A stretch of 64,000 bases of DNA from Bifidobacterium polysaccharolyticum (lineage in GTDB: Bacteria; Actinomycetota; Actinomycetes; Actinomycetales; Bifidobacteriaceae), in contig NZ_JACFQG010000001.1 of NCBI RefSeq assembly GCF_016101585.1, forward strand, positions 186,001 to 250,000, given 5' to 3'. The position numbers and the translations under genes are program-made. Position 1 is the first letter of the stretch. Every line of letters begins with the position of its first letter. Of the stretch, positions 18,167 to 27,534 are shown piece after piece. Under the pieces are notes generated by a model. That model had not been told where the DNA came from and did no database searches. It worked only from the letters and a program-made list of their open reading frames with translations.

Positions 18167-21100
18167 GTGTCATTCACGGCCCCTCTCGATCTGCACGTTC
18201 ACGGCCCGCAAGGGCTCTATGACCCTGATACGGAACACGATGCCTGCGGTTTCGGCATGGTGGCCACCCTCAACCGACGGGACGAAAGACTGATCGTCGA
18301 GCAGGGCATCCGCGTACTGGTCAACCTGGACCACCGAGGGGCCGTGGGAGCCGAGCCCAACACCGGCGATGGGGCCGGCATCATGCTCTCCATGCCTGAC
18401 GAGTTCATGCGCACCCGCGTCTACCGAGATCTGCCTGAAGCCGGCCACTATCTGGCAGGCATGGCCTTCCTGGACAGGGATCCGGCTCAGGCTGCCGGCC
18501 AGGAGGAGGCCATCGCCTCCATTGCCGGCCAGGAGGGGCTGCGCGTCCTGGCCTGGCGGTCAGTACCCACCGATCCGGACGGATTGGGTCTGCAGGCTCT
18601 GGCCTCCATGCCCCGCTTCCTCATGCCCATCATGTGTGACGCCGGTCCTGAGGGCCGTGGAGATCTGGATCTGGAGCGGCTGGGCTACCGGGTTCGTAAG
18701 CGCGCCGAGCACGAGCTGGGTGTCTACTTTGCCTCCCTGTCCTGCCGAACCATCACCTACAAGGGCATGCTGACCACCAAGCAGCTACAGGGATTCTTCC
18801 CGGACCTGAGTGATCCGGCCATGAAGGCCCGCCTGGCCATCGTCCATTCCCGCTTCTCAACCAATACCTTCCCATCCTGGCCCTTGGCCCAGCCCTTCAG
18901 GATGATCGCCCACAACGGGGAGATCAACACCATTCAGGGCAACCGCAACTGGATGTCAGCCCGGGAAGGAATGCTGAGCTCAGAGTTGCTGGGCGATATG
19001 GCCCCGCTGCTGCCGGTCAACACCCCGGGAGCCTCGGACTCGGGCACCTTCGACGAGACCCTGGAACTGCTCCACCTGGCGGGTCGGTCCTTGCCCCACG
19101 CCGTCTCCATGATGATGCCTCCGGCCTGGCAGCAGGATCCGGACATGGACCCGGATCTGAAGGCCTTCTACGAGTACAACGACACCCTGATCGAGCCCTG
19201 GGACGGCCCGGCGGCCATCGTATTCACCGACGGAACCCTGGTGGGTGCCCAGCTGGACCGCAATGGCCTGCGCCCTGGCCGCTGGCAGCTGACCGATGAC
19301 GGCCACCTGGTCCTGGCCTCGGAGGCCGGTGTCCTAGAGGACACGCCCCAGGAGTCCATCGTCTCCAAGGGCAGGCTGGAGCCGGGGCGCATGTTCCTGG
19401 CCGACACCAAAGAGGGCCGGATAGTGCCCGACGGCGAGATCAAGCGCCAGCTGGCCGGTCTGCACCCCTACAGGAAGTGGATTTCCGAGCGCACCGTCCG
19501 CCTGGACGATCTGCCCGAGCGAGAGCATGTCAATTACTCGCGCATCTCGGTCCACCGTCGGCAGCAGGCCTTCGGCTACACCCGGGAGGACCTGACCATG
19601 CTGTTGGGGCCCATGGCCGAAACCGGCAGTGAGCCCATCGGCTCAATGGGCAATGACGCGCCCATCGCCGTGCTCTCACGCCGGTCCTGTATGCTCTTCG
19701 ACTACTTCACCCAGAAGTTTGCCCAGGTCACCAATCCGCCCCTGGACTGGGAGCGCGAAGAGCTGGTGACCAGCATCGCTTCAGCCATCGGGCCCGAGCC
19801 CAATCTTTTGGAAGACACCCCCGAGCACGCTTGGAAGATTCACATCGACCTGCCAGTGGTGAACTCCGTCCAGATGGCGCAGATCAAGCGTCTGGACCGG
19901 GCGCCGGTCCTGGAAGGCCGCTTCCGCCCCCGTCTGATCCGCGGCCTCTACCAGGTGGCCGGAGGCGGCAAGGCGCTTGAGGAGCGTCTGGAAGCCATCG
20001 AAAAGGAGGTGGATCAGGCCATCGAGGAGGGCTGCAACGTGCTTGTCCTGTCCGACCGGGACTCCAACCACATTTGGGGACCCATACCCTCCCTGCTGCT
20101 AACCGGGGCCGTACAGCACCACCTGCTTCGTCAGCACACGCGTACCCAGGTCTCCCTGGCGGTGGAGGCCGGCGACGTGCGCGAGGTCCACCACGTGGCC
20201 CTGCTGATTGCCTATGGCGCAGCCTGCGTCAATCCCTACCTGGCTCTGGAGTCTGTGGAGAATCTGGCCAACAGCGGGGACTTGCATGTGGATGCCAAAA
20301 AGGCCTCCAACAACCTGGTCCGGGCTTTGAGCACCGGGGTCCTCAAAATTATGAGCAAGATGGGCGTGAGCACCATCATGTCCTACCGCGGCTCCCAGCT
20401 CTTCGAGGCCGTCGGACTCAGTCGGGAGGTCATCGACCGCTGGTTCACGGGCACTACCTCCCTGGTGGGCGGCATAGGCCTGGATGAGATCGCTGCCGAG
20501 GTGGCCCAGCGCCATCGGGTGGCCTATCCCATTGAGTGGACCGCTGGCTCCGGGCATGATCTGGAAACAGGCGGCAACTACCACTGGCGCCGCACCGGCG
20601 AGGACCACCTGAACGACCCAGAGTCCATCTTCCTGCTTCAGCAGTCCACCAAACGAGGGGACTACGGGCTCTTCAGGGCCTACACCGACCATGTGAACGC
20701 GGCGGTCAAGCAGGGCATGACCCTGCGCGGCCTCATGGAGCTGCACTCCGACAGGGCGCCCATACCGCTGGACCAGGTGGAGGCCGCCGAGTCCATCGTC
20801 ACCCGCTTCTCCACTGGAGCCATGAGCTACGGGTCCATCTCCCAAGAAGCCCATGAGACCATGGCAGTGGCCATGAATCGGCTCGGGGCCAGGTCCAACT
20901 CGGGCGAAGGTGGCGAGTCCCCGGATCGAATCGCAGACCCGGCCCGAACCAGCCGCATCAAGCAGGTGGCCTCGGCCCGATTCGGGGTCACCAGCGACTA
21001 TCTGGTTTCGGCCACCGACCTGCAGATCAAGTTGGCCCAGGGAGCCAAGCCGGGGGAGGGTGGCCACCTTCCCGGCGCCAAGGTTCCCCCCTGGATCGCC

Positions 21101-22741
21101 CAGGTCAGGCGCTCCACACCTGGGGTCGAGCTCATCTCCCCTCCGCCCCACCATGACATCTATTCCATCGAGGATCTCAAACAGCTCATCCATGACCTGA
21201 AGATGGCCAACCCGCGGGCTCGCATCCACGTCAAGCTGGTCTCCGAGCACGGGGTGGGAACCGTGGCCGCAGGCGTGGCCAAATGCCATGCCGACGTGGT
21301 CCTCATCTCCGGCCAGGACGGTGGAACGGGAGCGGCGCCCCTCAATGCCATCAAGCACGCGGGCACCCCCTGGGAGCTGGGCCTGGCCGAGACCCAGCAG
21401 ACCCTGGTCATGAACGACCTGCGCTCGCGGATTGTGGTCCAGTGCGACGGGGAGCTCAAAACCGGCCGCGACGTTGTCATAGCCGCTCTGCTGGGTGCCG
21501 AGGAGTTCGGTTTCGCCACCACGGCGCTCCAGGTGGAGGGCTGCGTCATGATGCGGGCCTGCCATAAGAACACCTGCCCCCAGGGCATAGCCACCCAGGA
21601 TCCGGAGCTGCGCTCCCGCTTCACCGGTCGGCCCGAGGATCTGATCAACTTCTTCATGTTCATGGCTCGCCAGGTGCGGGAAATTCTGGCCTCCTTGGGC
21701 TTCGCCAGCCTGGAGGAGGCAGTCGGTCACGTGGAGTGCCTGCGCCGGGACCCCTCTGTGCAGACCTGGAAGAGCCAGGGCATCGACCTAAATGCCATTC
21801 TGCGCAAGCCGGGCCCCACTCCGGGCACTGTGCTGCACCACACTCAGGCCCAGGACCACGAGCTGGACAAGTCACTGGATGTGGATCTGATCAATCAGGC
21901 CATCGACGCCTTGGACGAGGGTCGGCCGGTGGCCATCAGGGGAACCGTGCGCAACGTCAACCGGAGCGTAGGTACCATGCTGGGCTACAGAATCACCCGC
22001 AAATACGGTGCGGCCGGCCTGCCCCCGAACACCGTGGACATCACGCTGACAGGTTCTGCCGGACAGTCCCTGGGTGCCTTCATTCCTAGAGGCGAGACCA
22101 TTCGGGTGATCGGTGAGGCCAACGACTATGCAGGCAAGGGCCTGTCCGGCGGCCGTCTGGTCCTCCACGCTGCCCAGGGAGTTCGCTTCGATCCTCACGA
22201 GACCGTCATCTGCGGCAACGTGGCAGGATTCGGTGCCACCTCAGGCGATATGTTCGTGGCTGGACGGGCCGGGGAGCGCTTTGCCGTGCGCAACGGTGGC
22301 GGCCGCTTCGTGGTCGAGGGTCTGGGCGACCACGGTTGCGAGTACATGACCGGTGGCCTGGTGGTGGTTCTGGGTTCCACTGGACGCAACTTCGGCGCTG
22401 GCTTCTCGGGAGGGGATGTCTACCTGCTGGATATGGATACCTCCCGTCTCAATCCTGAAGCCTGGAATGACGGCTCCCTGCTGGCCCTGGAGCCCGACCA
22501 GGACCAGGCAGCCATGCTCAAGGAACTGATAGCGGAGCATGTCCGGCTGACTGGCTCAAAGGCTGCAGCCACCCTGCTCGCGGACTGGCCAAACGCGCTG
22601 GCCCGGTTCACCCATCTGGTACCCCGTCGTTATTTGGCCATGAAGCAGGCCATGGAAGAGGCCGAACGTGAGCAGGTGGACTTCAACGAGCCCGGCGTCT
22701 GGGATGCCACCTACGCCCAGGTCATGGAAGGAGCGCACTAA
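18167..22741 (+). CDS. gltB: Glutamate synthase large subunit GltB
   Basis: About 1524 residues. It starts at GTG 18167 with GAGGTG 7 nt upstream; the frame opens 13 codons earlier without a good site. Order of domains: an N-terminal Ntn glutamine amidotransferase whose nucleophile is Cys27 (EHDACGFG, exposed after propeptide removal), a central domain, an FMN/3Fe-4S synthase barrel (GAMSYGSISQEAHE, GQDGGTGAAP, cluster cysteines in GCVMMRACHKNTCPQG) and a C-terminal GXGXG beta-helix (GGDVYLLD region). With GltD it makes two glutamates from glutamine and 2-oxoglutarate. gltD follows after 1 bp. Confidence 0.96.
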   Translation: MSFTAPLDLHVHGPQGLYDPDTEHDACGFGMVATLNRRDERLIVEQGIRVLVNLDHRGAVGAEPNTGDGAGIMLSMPDEFMRTRVYRDLPEAGHYLAGMAFLDRDPAQAAGQEEAIASIAGQEGLRVLAWRSVPTDPDGLGLQALASMPRFLMPIMCDAGPEGRGDLDLERLGYRVRKRAEHELGVYFASLSCRTITYKGMLTTKQLQGFFPDLSDPAMKARLAIVHSRFSTNTFPSWPLAQPFRMIAHNGEINTIQGNRNWMSAREGMLSSELLGDMAPLLPVNTPGASDSGTFDETLELLHLAGRSLPHAVSMMMPPAWQQDPDMDPDLKAFYEYNDTLIEPWDGPAAIVFTDGTLVGAQLDRNGLRPGRWQLTDDGHLVLASEAGVLEDTPQESIVSKGRLEPGRMFLADTKEGRIVPDGEIKRQLAGLHPYRKWISERTVRLDDLPEREHVNYSRISVHRRQQAFGYTREDLTMLLGPMAETGSEPIGSMGNDAPIAVLSRRSCMLFDYFTQKFAQVTNPPLDWEREELVTSIASAIGPEPNLLEDTPEHAWKIHIDLPVVNSVQMAQIKRLDRAPVLEGRFRPRLIRGLYQVAGGGKALEERLEAIEKEVDQAIEEGCNVLVLSDRDSNHIWGPIPSLLLTGAVQHHLLRQHTRTQVSLAVEAGDVREVHHVALLIAYGAACVNPYLALESVENLANSGDLHVDAKKASNNLVRALSTGVLKIMSKMGVSTIMSYRGSQLFEAVGLSREVIDRWFTGTTSLVGGIGLDEIAAEVAQRHRVAYPIEWTAGSGHDLETGGNYHWRRTGEDHLNDPESIFLLQQSTKRGDYGLFRAYTDHVNAAVKQGMTLRGLMELHSDRAPIPLDQVEAAESIVTRFSTGAMSYGSISQEAHETMAVAMNRLGARSNSGEGGESPDRIADPARTSRIKQVASARFGVTSDYLVSATDLQIKLAQGAKPGEGGHLPGAKVPPWIAQVRRSTPGVELISPPPHHDIYSIEDLKQLIHDLKMANPRARIHVKLVSEHGVGTVAAGVAKCHADVVLISGQDGGTGAAPLNAIKHAGTPWELGLAETQQTLVMNDLRSRIVVQCDGELKTGRDVVIAALLGAEEFGFATTALQVEGCVMMRACHKNTCPQGIATQDPELRSRFTGRPEDLINFFMFMARQVREILASLGFASLEEAVGHVECLRRDPSVQTWKSQGIDLNAILRKPGPTPGTVLHHTQAQDHELDKSLDVDLINQAIDALDEGRPVAIRGTVRNVNRSVGTMLGYRITRKYGAAGLPPNTVDITLTGSAGQSLGAFIPRGETIRVIGEANDYAGKGLSGGRLVLHAAQGVRFDPHETVICGNVAGFGATSGDMFVAGRAGERFAVRNGGGRFVVEGLGDHGCEYMTGGLVVVLGSTGRNFGAGFSGGDVYLLDMDTSRLNPEAWNDGSLLALEPDQDQAAMLKELIAEHVRLTGSKAAATLLADWPNALARFTHLVPRRYLAMKQAMEEAEREQVDFNEPGVWDATYAQVMEGAH

Positions 22742-22742
22742 T

Positions 22743-24290
22743 ATGGTCGACCCCAAGGGATTTCTCAAGGTACGTACCCGGCACGAGCTGGCCGAGCGCC
22801 CGGTCGCTGAACGTCTGAAGGACTGGCGGGATGTGCACCAGTCCACCGGCCCCGGGCCCTGGACCGCCGAGCAGGCCGCCCGCTGCATGGACTGCGGCAC
22901 CCCCTTCTGCATGACCGGCTGCCCTCTGGGCAACCTGATCCCCGAGTTCAACGACCTGCTGTCCCGGGGCCGCTGGGAGGAGGCCTACGAGCGGCTGAGC
23001 CTAACCAACAACTTCCCGGAGTTCACCGGACGAATCTGCCCTGCTCCCTGCGAGTCCTCCTGCGTGCTCTCGATTCACCAACCGGCCACCACCATCAAGC
23101 TTGACGAGCAGACCATCATTGACCAGGCCTGGTCCCTAGGCCTGGTCAAGCCCCGGCCTCCGCAGCGGTTGACCGACATGACTGTGGCTGTGGTCGGGTC
23201 GGGTCCAGCAGGGTTGGCCTGCGCCCAGCAGTTGACCAGGGCCGGACACACGGTAGTTGTCTATGAGCGCGCCGATGCCATAGGCGGCCTCTTGCGTTAC
23301 GGCATTCCCGCCTTCAAGCTGGAGAAGTCCCTGCTGGATCGCCGGTTGGAGCAGATGGAGGCTGAGGGGACCCGATTCCGCACTGGCATCGAAATCGGCC
23401 GAGAACTGGGTTGGGACCAGCTGCGTGCCCGATACGATGCCCTGGTGGTGGCCATCGGTTCAACTGAACCCAGGCGTGTGGACCTGCCCGGACGGGAGCT
23501 GAAGGGTATCCACTACGCCATGGACTTTCTGCCTGACCCCACCCGTAAACTCATGGGCCGCGAGCCCATCAACGACATCGATGCATCCGACAAGAACGTC
23601 ATCATCATCGGCGGCGGCGACACCGGGTCGGACTGCTTGGGCACGGCTCTTCGAGAGGGCGCCAAGTCGGTTACCGTCCTGCAGATCCGGCCTCGGGAAC
23701 CCACATCCAGGCCTGATAACCGGCCCTGGCCAACTTACGCCAGGCTTTACAATCCCACCTCCTCCATGGAGGAGGGCGGCCACTACGAATACGCGGTGGA
23801 CAGCCTGGAATACCTGGGTGCCGGGGCTGATGACCGAATCAACCTGGACCAGACCAGCGCCCCCACCGGCTTCGACAGGGACGATGAGGGACGAGTGTGC
23901 GGAGTTCGCGTGGTGGATGTCAGTCGTGACGACCAGGACCGAATCATTCCCCATCCCGACACCGAGCGAGTCCTGCCGGCAGACCTGGTGCTGATCAGCA
24001 TTGGCTTTGCCCATCCGGAGACGGTCACCCTAACAGGACAGACCGGCGTAGGACTGGACCCTCGCGGCAACGTGGCCCGTGATGCCGACTATGCCACCGA
24101 CCGTGACGGGATCTTCGTGTGCGGTGATGCCGGACGCGGCCAGTCCCTGGTGGTCTGGGCGCTGGCCGAGGGTCGTTCCTGCGCGGCGGCAGTGGACCGG
24201 TATCTGACCGGCGCCACCGAACTGCCTGCTCCCATTCGAGCCGATGAGCGCGCCATGACTCTGCCTGCGGCCGACCGGTACCCACGCTAA
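22743..24290 (+). CDS. gltD: Glutamate synthase small subunit GltD
   Basis: 515 residues from the ATG at 22743 (MVDPKGFLKVRTRHELAERP). The N-terminal Fe-S region has CMDCGTPFCMTGCPLGN and RICPAPCESSC. The FAD dinucleotide-binding motif is VVGSGPAGLACAQQL, the NAD(P)H motif is IIGGGDTGSDCLGT, and the C-terminal FAD contact is DGIFVCGDAGRGQSLVVWA. It passes electrons from NADPH to GltB. It is translationally close to gltB (1 bp). Together with glnE in this window it marks ammonium assimilation by the GS-GOGAT route. Confidence 0.96.
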   Translation: MVDPKGFLKVRTRHELAERPVAERLKDWRDVHQSTGPGPWTAEQAARCMDCGTPFCMTGCPLGNLIPEFNDLLSRGRWEEAYERLSLTNNFPEFTGRICPAPCESSCVLSIHQPATTIKLDEQTIIDQAWSLGLVKPRPPQRLTDMTVAVVGSGPAGLACAQQLTRAGHTVVVYERADAIGGLLRYGIPAFKLEKSLLDRRLEQMEAEGTRFRTGIEIGRELGWDQLRARYDALVVAIGSTEPRRVDLPGRELKGIHYAMDFLPDPTRKLMGREPINDIDASDKNVIIIGGGDTGSDCLGTALREGAKSVTVLQIRPREPTSRPDNRPWPTYARLYNPTSSMEEGGHYEYAVDSLEYLGAGADDRINLDQTSAPTGFDRDDEGRVCGVRVVDVSRDDQDRIIPHPDTERVLPADLVLISIGFAHPETVTLTGQTGVGLDPRGNVARDADYATDRDGIFVCGDAGRGQSLVVWALAEGRSCAAAVDRYLTGATELPAPIRADERAMTLPAADRYPR

Positions 24291-24335
24291 TATGAAAAGG
24301 TATGGTGCCGATCGAAGGGATGGAGGCAGTGGGAT

Positions 24336-24788
24336 ATGACCAACCGCGCTGAACGTAGGGCGCAGGCCAAGCGGAGCCGCCGTAGCGGCAGCGACGACCG
24401 GAGGATGGCGGCCAAGGGCAGGGCCGGAGTGATGGACGAACGGGCCTTGCAGGAGCGTTCCCGTCGGCTGGAGGCTGGCCAGGGCGCCGAGTGGAAGCCC
24501 ACCGGGCACACCGATGACCTGGTGCAGAAGGACTCCGTGGACCCCAACAATCGCAACCCCCGTCTGTTGAAGGCTCCTAGTGGTGTGCGTGAGTGGCTGC
24601 GAATCCTGGTCTGGGCCCTGATCATTTGCTCCGGCCTGGCCTTCCTGGTCTGCATGTGGTTGCCCCACGTTCCAATCTGGGCCACCATCGCCATCGCGGT
24701 GGTCTTCTGCCTGGGCGTACTGGGGCTCTTCCTGGTCGGCGGCAACCGGGACAATCCCCGACTGGACTCCTACGGAACGGCCCTGTGA
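24336..24788 (+). CDS. Small two-helix membrane protein of unknown function
   Basis: 150 residues. The N-terminal half is highly basic and polar (RAERRAQAKRSRRSGSDDRR). Two hydrophobic helices span about 88-108 (ILVWALIICSGLAFLVCMWL) and 112-132 (WATIAIAVVFCLGVLGLFLV). GGAGG lies 10 nt before the ATG. It overlaps the following ABC ATPase start by 4 bp (GTGA), suggesting co-translation. I do not recognise a family. It could be the membrane partner of that ATPase, though it is small for a permease. Confidence 0.7.
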   Translation: MTNRAERRAQAKRSRRSGSDDRRMAAKGRAGVMDERALQERSRRLEAGQGAEWKPTGHTDDLVQKDSVDPNNRNPRLLKAPSGVREWLRILVWALIICSGLAFLVCMWLPHVPIWATIAIAVVFCLGVLGLFLVGGNRDNPRLDSYGTAL

Positions 24789-25630
24789 CCATGACCGAAA
24801 GCGTGGCAGAAAAGCAGGCTGTGCTCATGCAGCATGTGGGATTCCGCCGTCAGGGCCGGGTCATTCTTGACGATGTCAATCTTGAGGTGGACCGCGGGCA
24901 GAAGTGGGTACTCTTCGGACCCAACGGTGTGGGCAAATCCACCCTGGTGGCCATGATGAGCACCAGAGGCTTCCCCAGCACCGGCAGCGTAGAGATCCTG
25001 GGCAACCGGCTGGGCAAGGTGAACGTCTTCTCCTACCGGCATCGGATTGGTCTGGCCTCGGCTGGCCTGGCTAAGACCATCAGCCCCCAGGAGGATCCCT
25101 ACGACGTGGTGCTGACCGCCTTCAGCGACACTACCGGCCGCTGGAGGGAGACCTTCACGGCCGAGCAGGAGGAGGCCACCCTGGCCTTGATGGATCGGTT
25201 CGGCATCGCCTACCTCAAGGGCAAGCGCATGTACCGGCTCTCCGAGGGTGAGCGCGGCCGGGTGCTGATATGCCGGGCGCTGATGGCCAATCCCGACCTG
25301 CTCATTCTGGACGAGCCGACCACAGGACTGGACCTGGGTGGCCGTGAGCTGGTGCTCAGGGCCTTGAGCGACATAGGCAGGGAGGACAGGGACAGGACGG
25401 TCATCCTGGTCACCCACCGGCTTGAGGAGATTCCTCTGGGCTTCGATCGGATAGCCATGATGGGACGACGTCCTGTGGACACTGCAGACACAGGCGATCC
25501 GGATCCTGGCACCATCGTCTACCAGGGGCCCCTGGAGGGTGGACTGACCGGTCCACGCCTGAGCGAGCTCTTCGGTCTGGATCTGACCGTGGTCCACCGC
25601 GACGGACGTTGGGGTGCCTTCGCCGTCTGA
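24785..25630 (+). CDS. Stand-alone ABC transporter ATPase (YlmA/ModF-like)
   Basis: About 281 residues (GTG 24785, coupled to the upstream stop; an ATG at 24791 is the alternative). One nucleotide-binding domain: Walker A GPNGVGKST, signature YRLSEGERGRVLICRALM, Walker B LLILDEPTTGLDLGG, and switch His in ILVTHRLEEIPLGFDRI. The layout matches orphan ATPases of the YlmA type, whose transport partner is generally unknown. No large permease is adjacent. The exporter genes downstream have their own ATPase domains. Confidence 0.78.
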   Translation: MTMTESVAEKQAVLMQHVGFRRQGRVILDDVNLEVDRGQKWVLFGPNGVGKSTLVAMMSTRGFPSTGSVEILGNRLGKVNVFSYRHRIGLASAGLAKTISPQEDPYDVVLTAFSDTTGRWRETFTAEQEEATLALMDRFGIAYLKGKRMYRLSEGERGRVLICRALMANPDLLILDEPTTGLDLGGRELVLRALSDIGREDRDRTVILVTHRLEEIPLGFDRIAMMGRRPVDTADTGDPDPGTIVYQGPLEGGLTGPRLSELFGLDLTVVHRDGRWGAFAV

Positions 25631-25770
25631 AGACCACTTGCCGCCGAAGTTCTGACATGCCCGTATCAGCTCAAGGAATAGCAAATTCGTTCACCGAGGC
25701 GCGGGTATAGACTGTGGTGGTTTGTCTGCCCAGGGACCGCGGCAGACCTGTATGCGTGAAGGATGTTGAC

Positions 25771-27534
25771 GTGATCAAGATATGGACCCGCTACCTGCGG
25801 CCTTACTGGCTCCAGGTGGCCGTTCTGGTGCTCTTCCAGGTGGCGCAGACGGCCTTGAACCTCTACCTGCCCAACCTGCAGGCGGACATCATCGACAAGG
25901 GCGTGGCCGTAGGCGACCAGGATGCCATCTACAGGATCGGCTGGGAGATGATGGGGATCACCGCCATCCAGATCGTTGCCAATGTGGTCGCCGTCTACTG
26001 CGCCACACGTCTGTCCATGAGGATGGGCTACGAGCTGCGCAGGGACCTGTTCGCCTCGGTGGAGGGCTTCAGCCTCAACGAGATCGAGCGCTTCTCGGCA
26101 GGATCCCTGATCACCCGCACAACCAATGATGTTCAACAGATGCAGATGACCACCATGCAGACACTGATGATCATCCTGCAGGCCCCGGTCATGCTGATCG
26201 GCGGTCTGGTTTTGGCCTTGCGCCAAGACGGCCCCCTGACCTGGTCGTTGGCGGTCATCGTTCCCCTTATCCTCTTGGTGGCCCTGGTACTCATGGGCAG
26301 GATGGGACCCCTGTTCACCCGCTTGCAGAACATGCTGGACTCCGTCAACCGTCTGGTCCGTGAGCAGATCTCAGGCGTGCGGGTCATCCGCGCCTTCGTT
26401 CGTGAGAAGACCGAGGCAGCACGTTTCGACAAAGCAAACCGCGACGTCTATGGTGTTCTGATCTCCACCGGCCGGCTGATGAGCATGATGGTGCCGCTCA
26501 TGTGGTTCCTGCTGAATATGTCCAATGTGGCCATCATGTGGTTCGGCGGCCGCCGCATCGACTCCGGGGCTATGCAGATCGGCGCCCTGCAGGCCTTCAT
26601 CCAGTACCTGATGATCATTCTGTCAGGCCTGATGATGGCCGCCATGATGTCAGTCATGCTGCCAAGGGCCGCTGTGGCCGCCCGAAGGATCAACGAGGTC
26701 CTGGAGGCCACCAGCGAGATCGCAGCACCCGAGCATCCCTACCGCATCGAGCACCCCCAGGGTCTGCTGGAGTTCAAGCACGTGGACTTCAGCTACCCGG
26801 GCGCTCAGGACCCGGTCCTTTCGGACATCTCCTTCACCGCACGGCCGGGGACAACCACGGCAATTATCGGGGCCACGGGATCCGGCAAGTCCACCATCAT
26901 CAGACTTTCCAACCGCATGTTCGATGTCACCGACGGCCAGGTCCTGGTGGACGGGCACGACGTGCGTGAGTACGACCCCGACCAGCTGGCTCTGATATTC
27001 GGGCCAGTCCCGCAAAAGGCCACCCTCTTCACCGGAACCATCCGCGACAACATGCACTATGGGGACCCCGACGCCGACGACGACCGCATTTGGGAAGCCT
27101 TGCGCATCGCCCAGGCCGAGGACTTTGTGCGTGAGATCCCCGAGGGCCTGGATGCCCGCGTGGCCGAGGGTGGTACCAACTTCTCTGGCGGGCAGAAGCA
27201 GCGGCTTTGCATGGCCAGGGCCATCCTGCGCAATCCCCGCATCTACACCTTCGATGACTCCTTCTCCGCACTGGACATGACCACCGACCGGGCCCTGCAC
27301 GAGGCCCTGGTGCCGGTCACCCGAGAGGCCACCCAGATCGTCGTGGCCCAGCGGGCGGCCTCCATCCGCGAGGCCGACCAGATTCTGGTCCTGGACCGTG
27401 GCCGTATCGTCGGCCGGGGGACCCATGACCAGCTCATGGAGGACTGCCCAACCTACCAGGAGATCGTCCAATCCCAGGGCGGTCAGGGTCCCGACGTGGA
27501 AGAGCTCAGCATTGACGAGGGGAGGGCCGAGTAG
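25771..27534 (+). CDS. Heterodimeric ABC exporter half-transporter with degenerate ATP site
   Basis: About 587 residues, starting at GTG 25771 (GAAGGA 7 nt upstream). An N-terminal six-helix type IV exporter membrane domain (about 1-300; RFSAGSLITRTTNDVQQ intracellular loop) is followed by a nucleotide-binding domain: Walker A GATGSGKST (about 367), signature NFSGGQKQR (about 470), Walker B YTFDDSFSALD (about 491) and H-loop VAQRAAS (about 524). The catalytic Glu after Walker B is Asp and the switch His is Gln, as in degenerate-site subunits such as TM287. The next gene, starting at the following base, is the partner. The substrate (drug, peptide or lipid) is unknown. Confidence 0.87.
   Translation: MIKIWTRYLRPYWLQVAVLVLFQVAQTALNLYLPNLQADIIDKGVAVGDQDAIYRIGWEMMGITAIQIVANVVAVYCATRLSMRMGYELRRDLFASVEGFSLNEIERFSAGSLITRTTNDVQQMQMTTMQTLMIILQAPVMLIGGLVLALRQDGPLTWSLAVIVPLILLVALVLMGRMGPLFTRLQNMLDSVNRLVREQISGVRVIRAFVREKTEAARFDKANRDVYGVLISTGRLMSMMVPLMWFLLNMSNVAIMWFGGRRIDSGAMQIGALQAFIQYLMIILSGLMMAAMMSVMLPRAAVAARRINEVLEATSEIAAPEHPYRIEHPQGLLEFKHVDFSYPGAQDPVLSDISFTARPGTTTAIIGATGSGKSTIIRLSNRMFDVTDGQVLVDGHDVREYDPDQLALIFGPVPQKATLFTGTIRDNMHYGDPDADDDRIWEALRIAQAEDFVREIPEGLDARVAEGGTNFSGGQKQRLCMARAILRNPRIYTFDDSFSALDMTTDRALHEALVPVTREATQIVVAQRAASIREADQILVLDRGRIVGRGTHDQLMEDCPTYQEIVQSQGGQGPDVEELSIDEGRAE

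Noticed and set aside
20099-21730. 543-codon open frame on the minus strand inside gltB
   Set aside because: It is antisense to conserved gltB sequence with no family motif; a product of high GC at third codon positions. The same applies to long antisense frames in lepA, pyrC, metE, fadD and the uracil permease.
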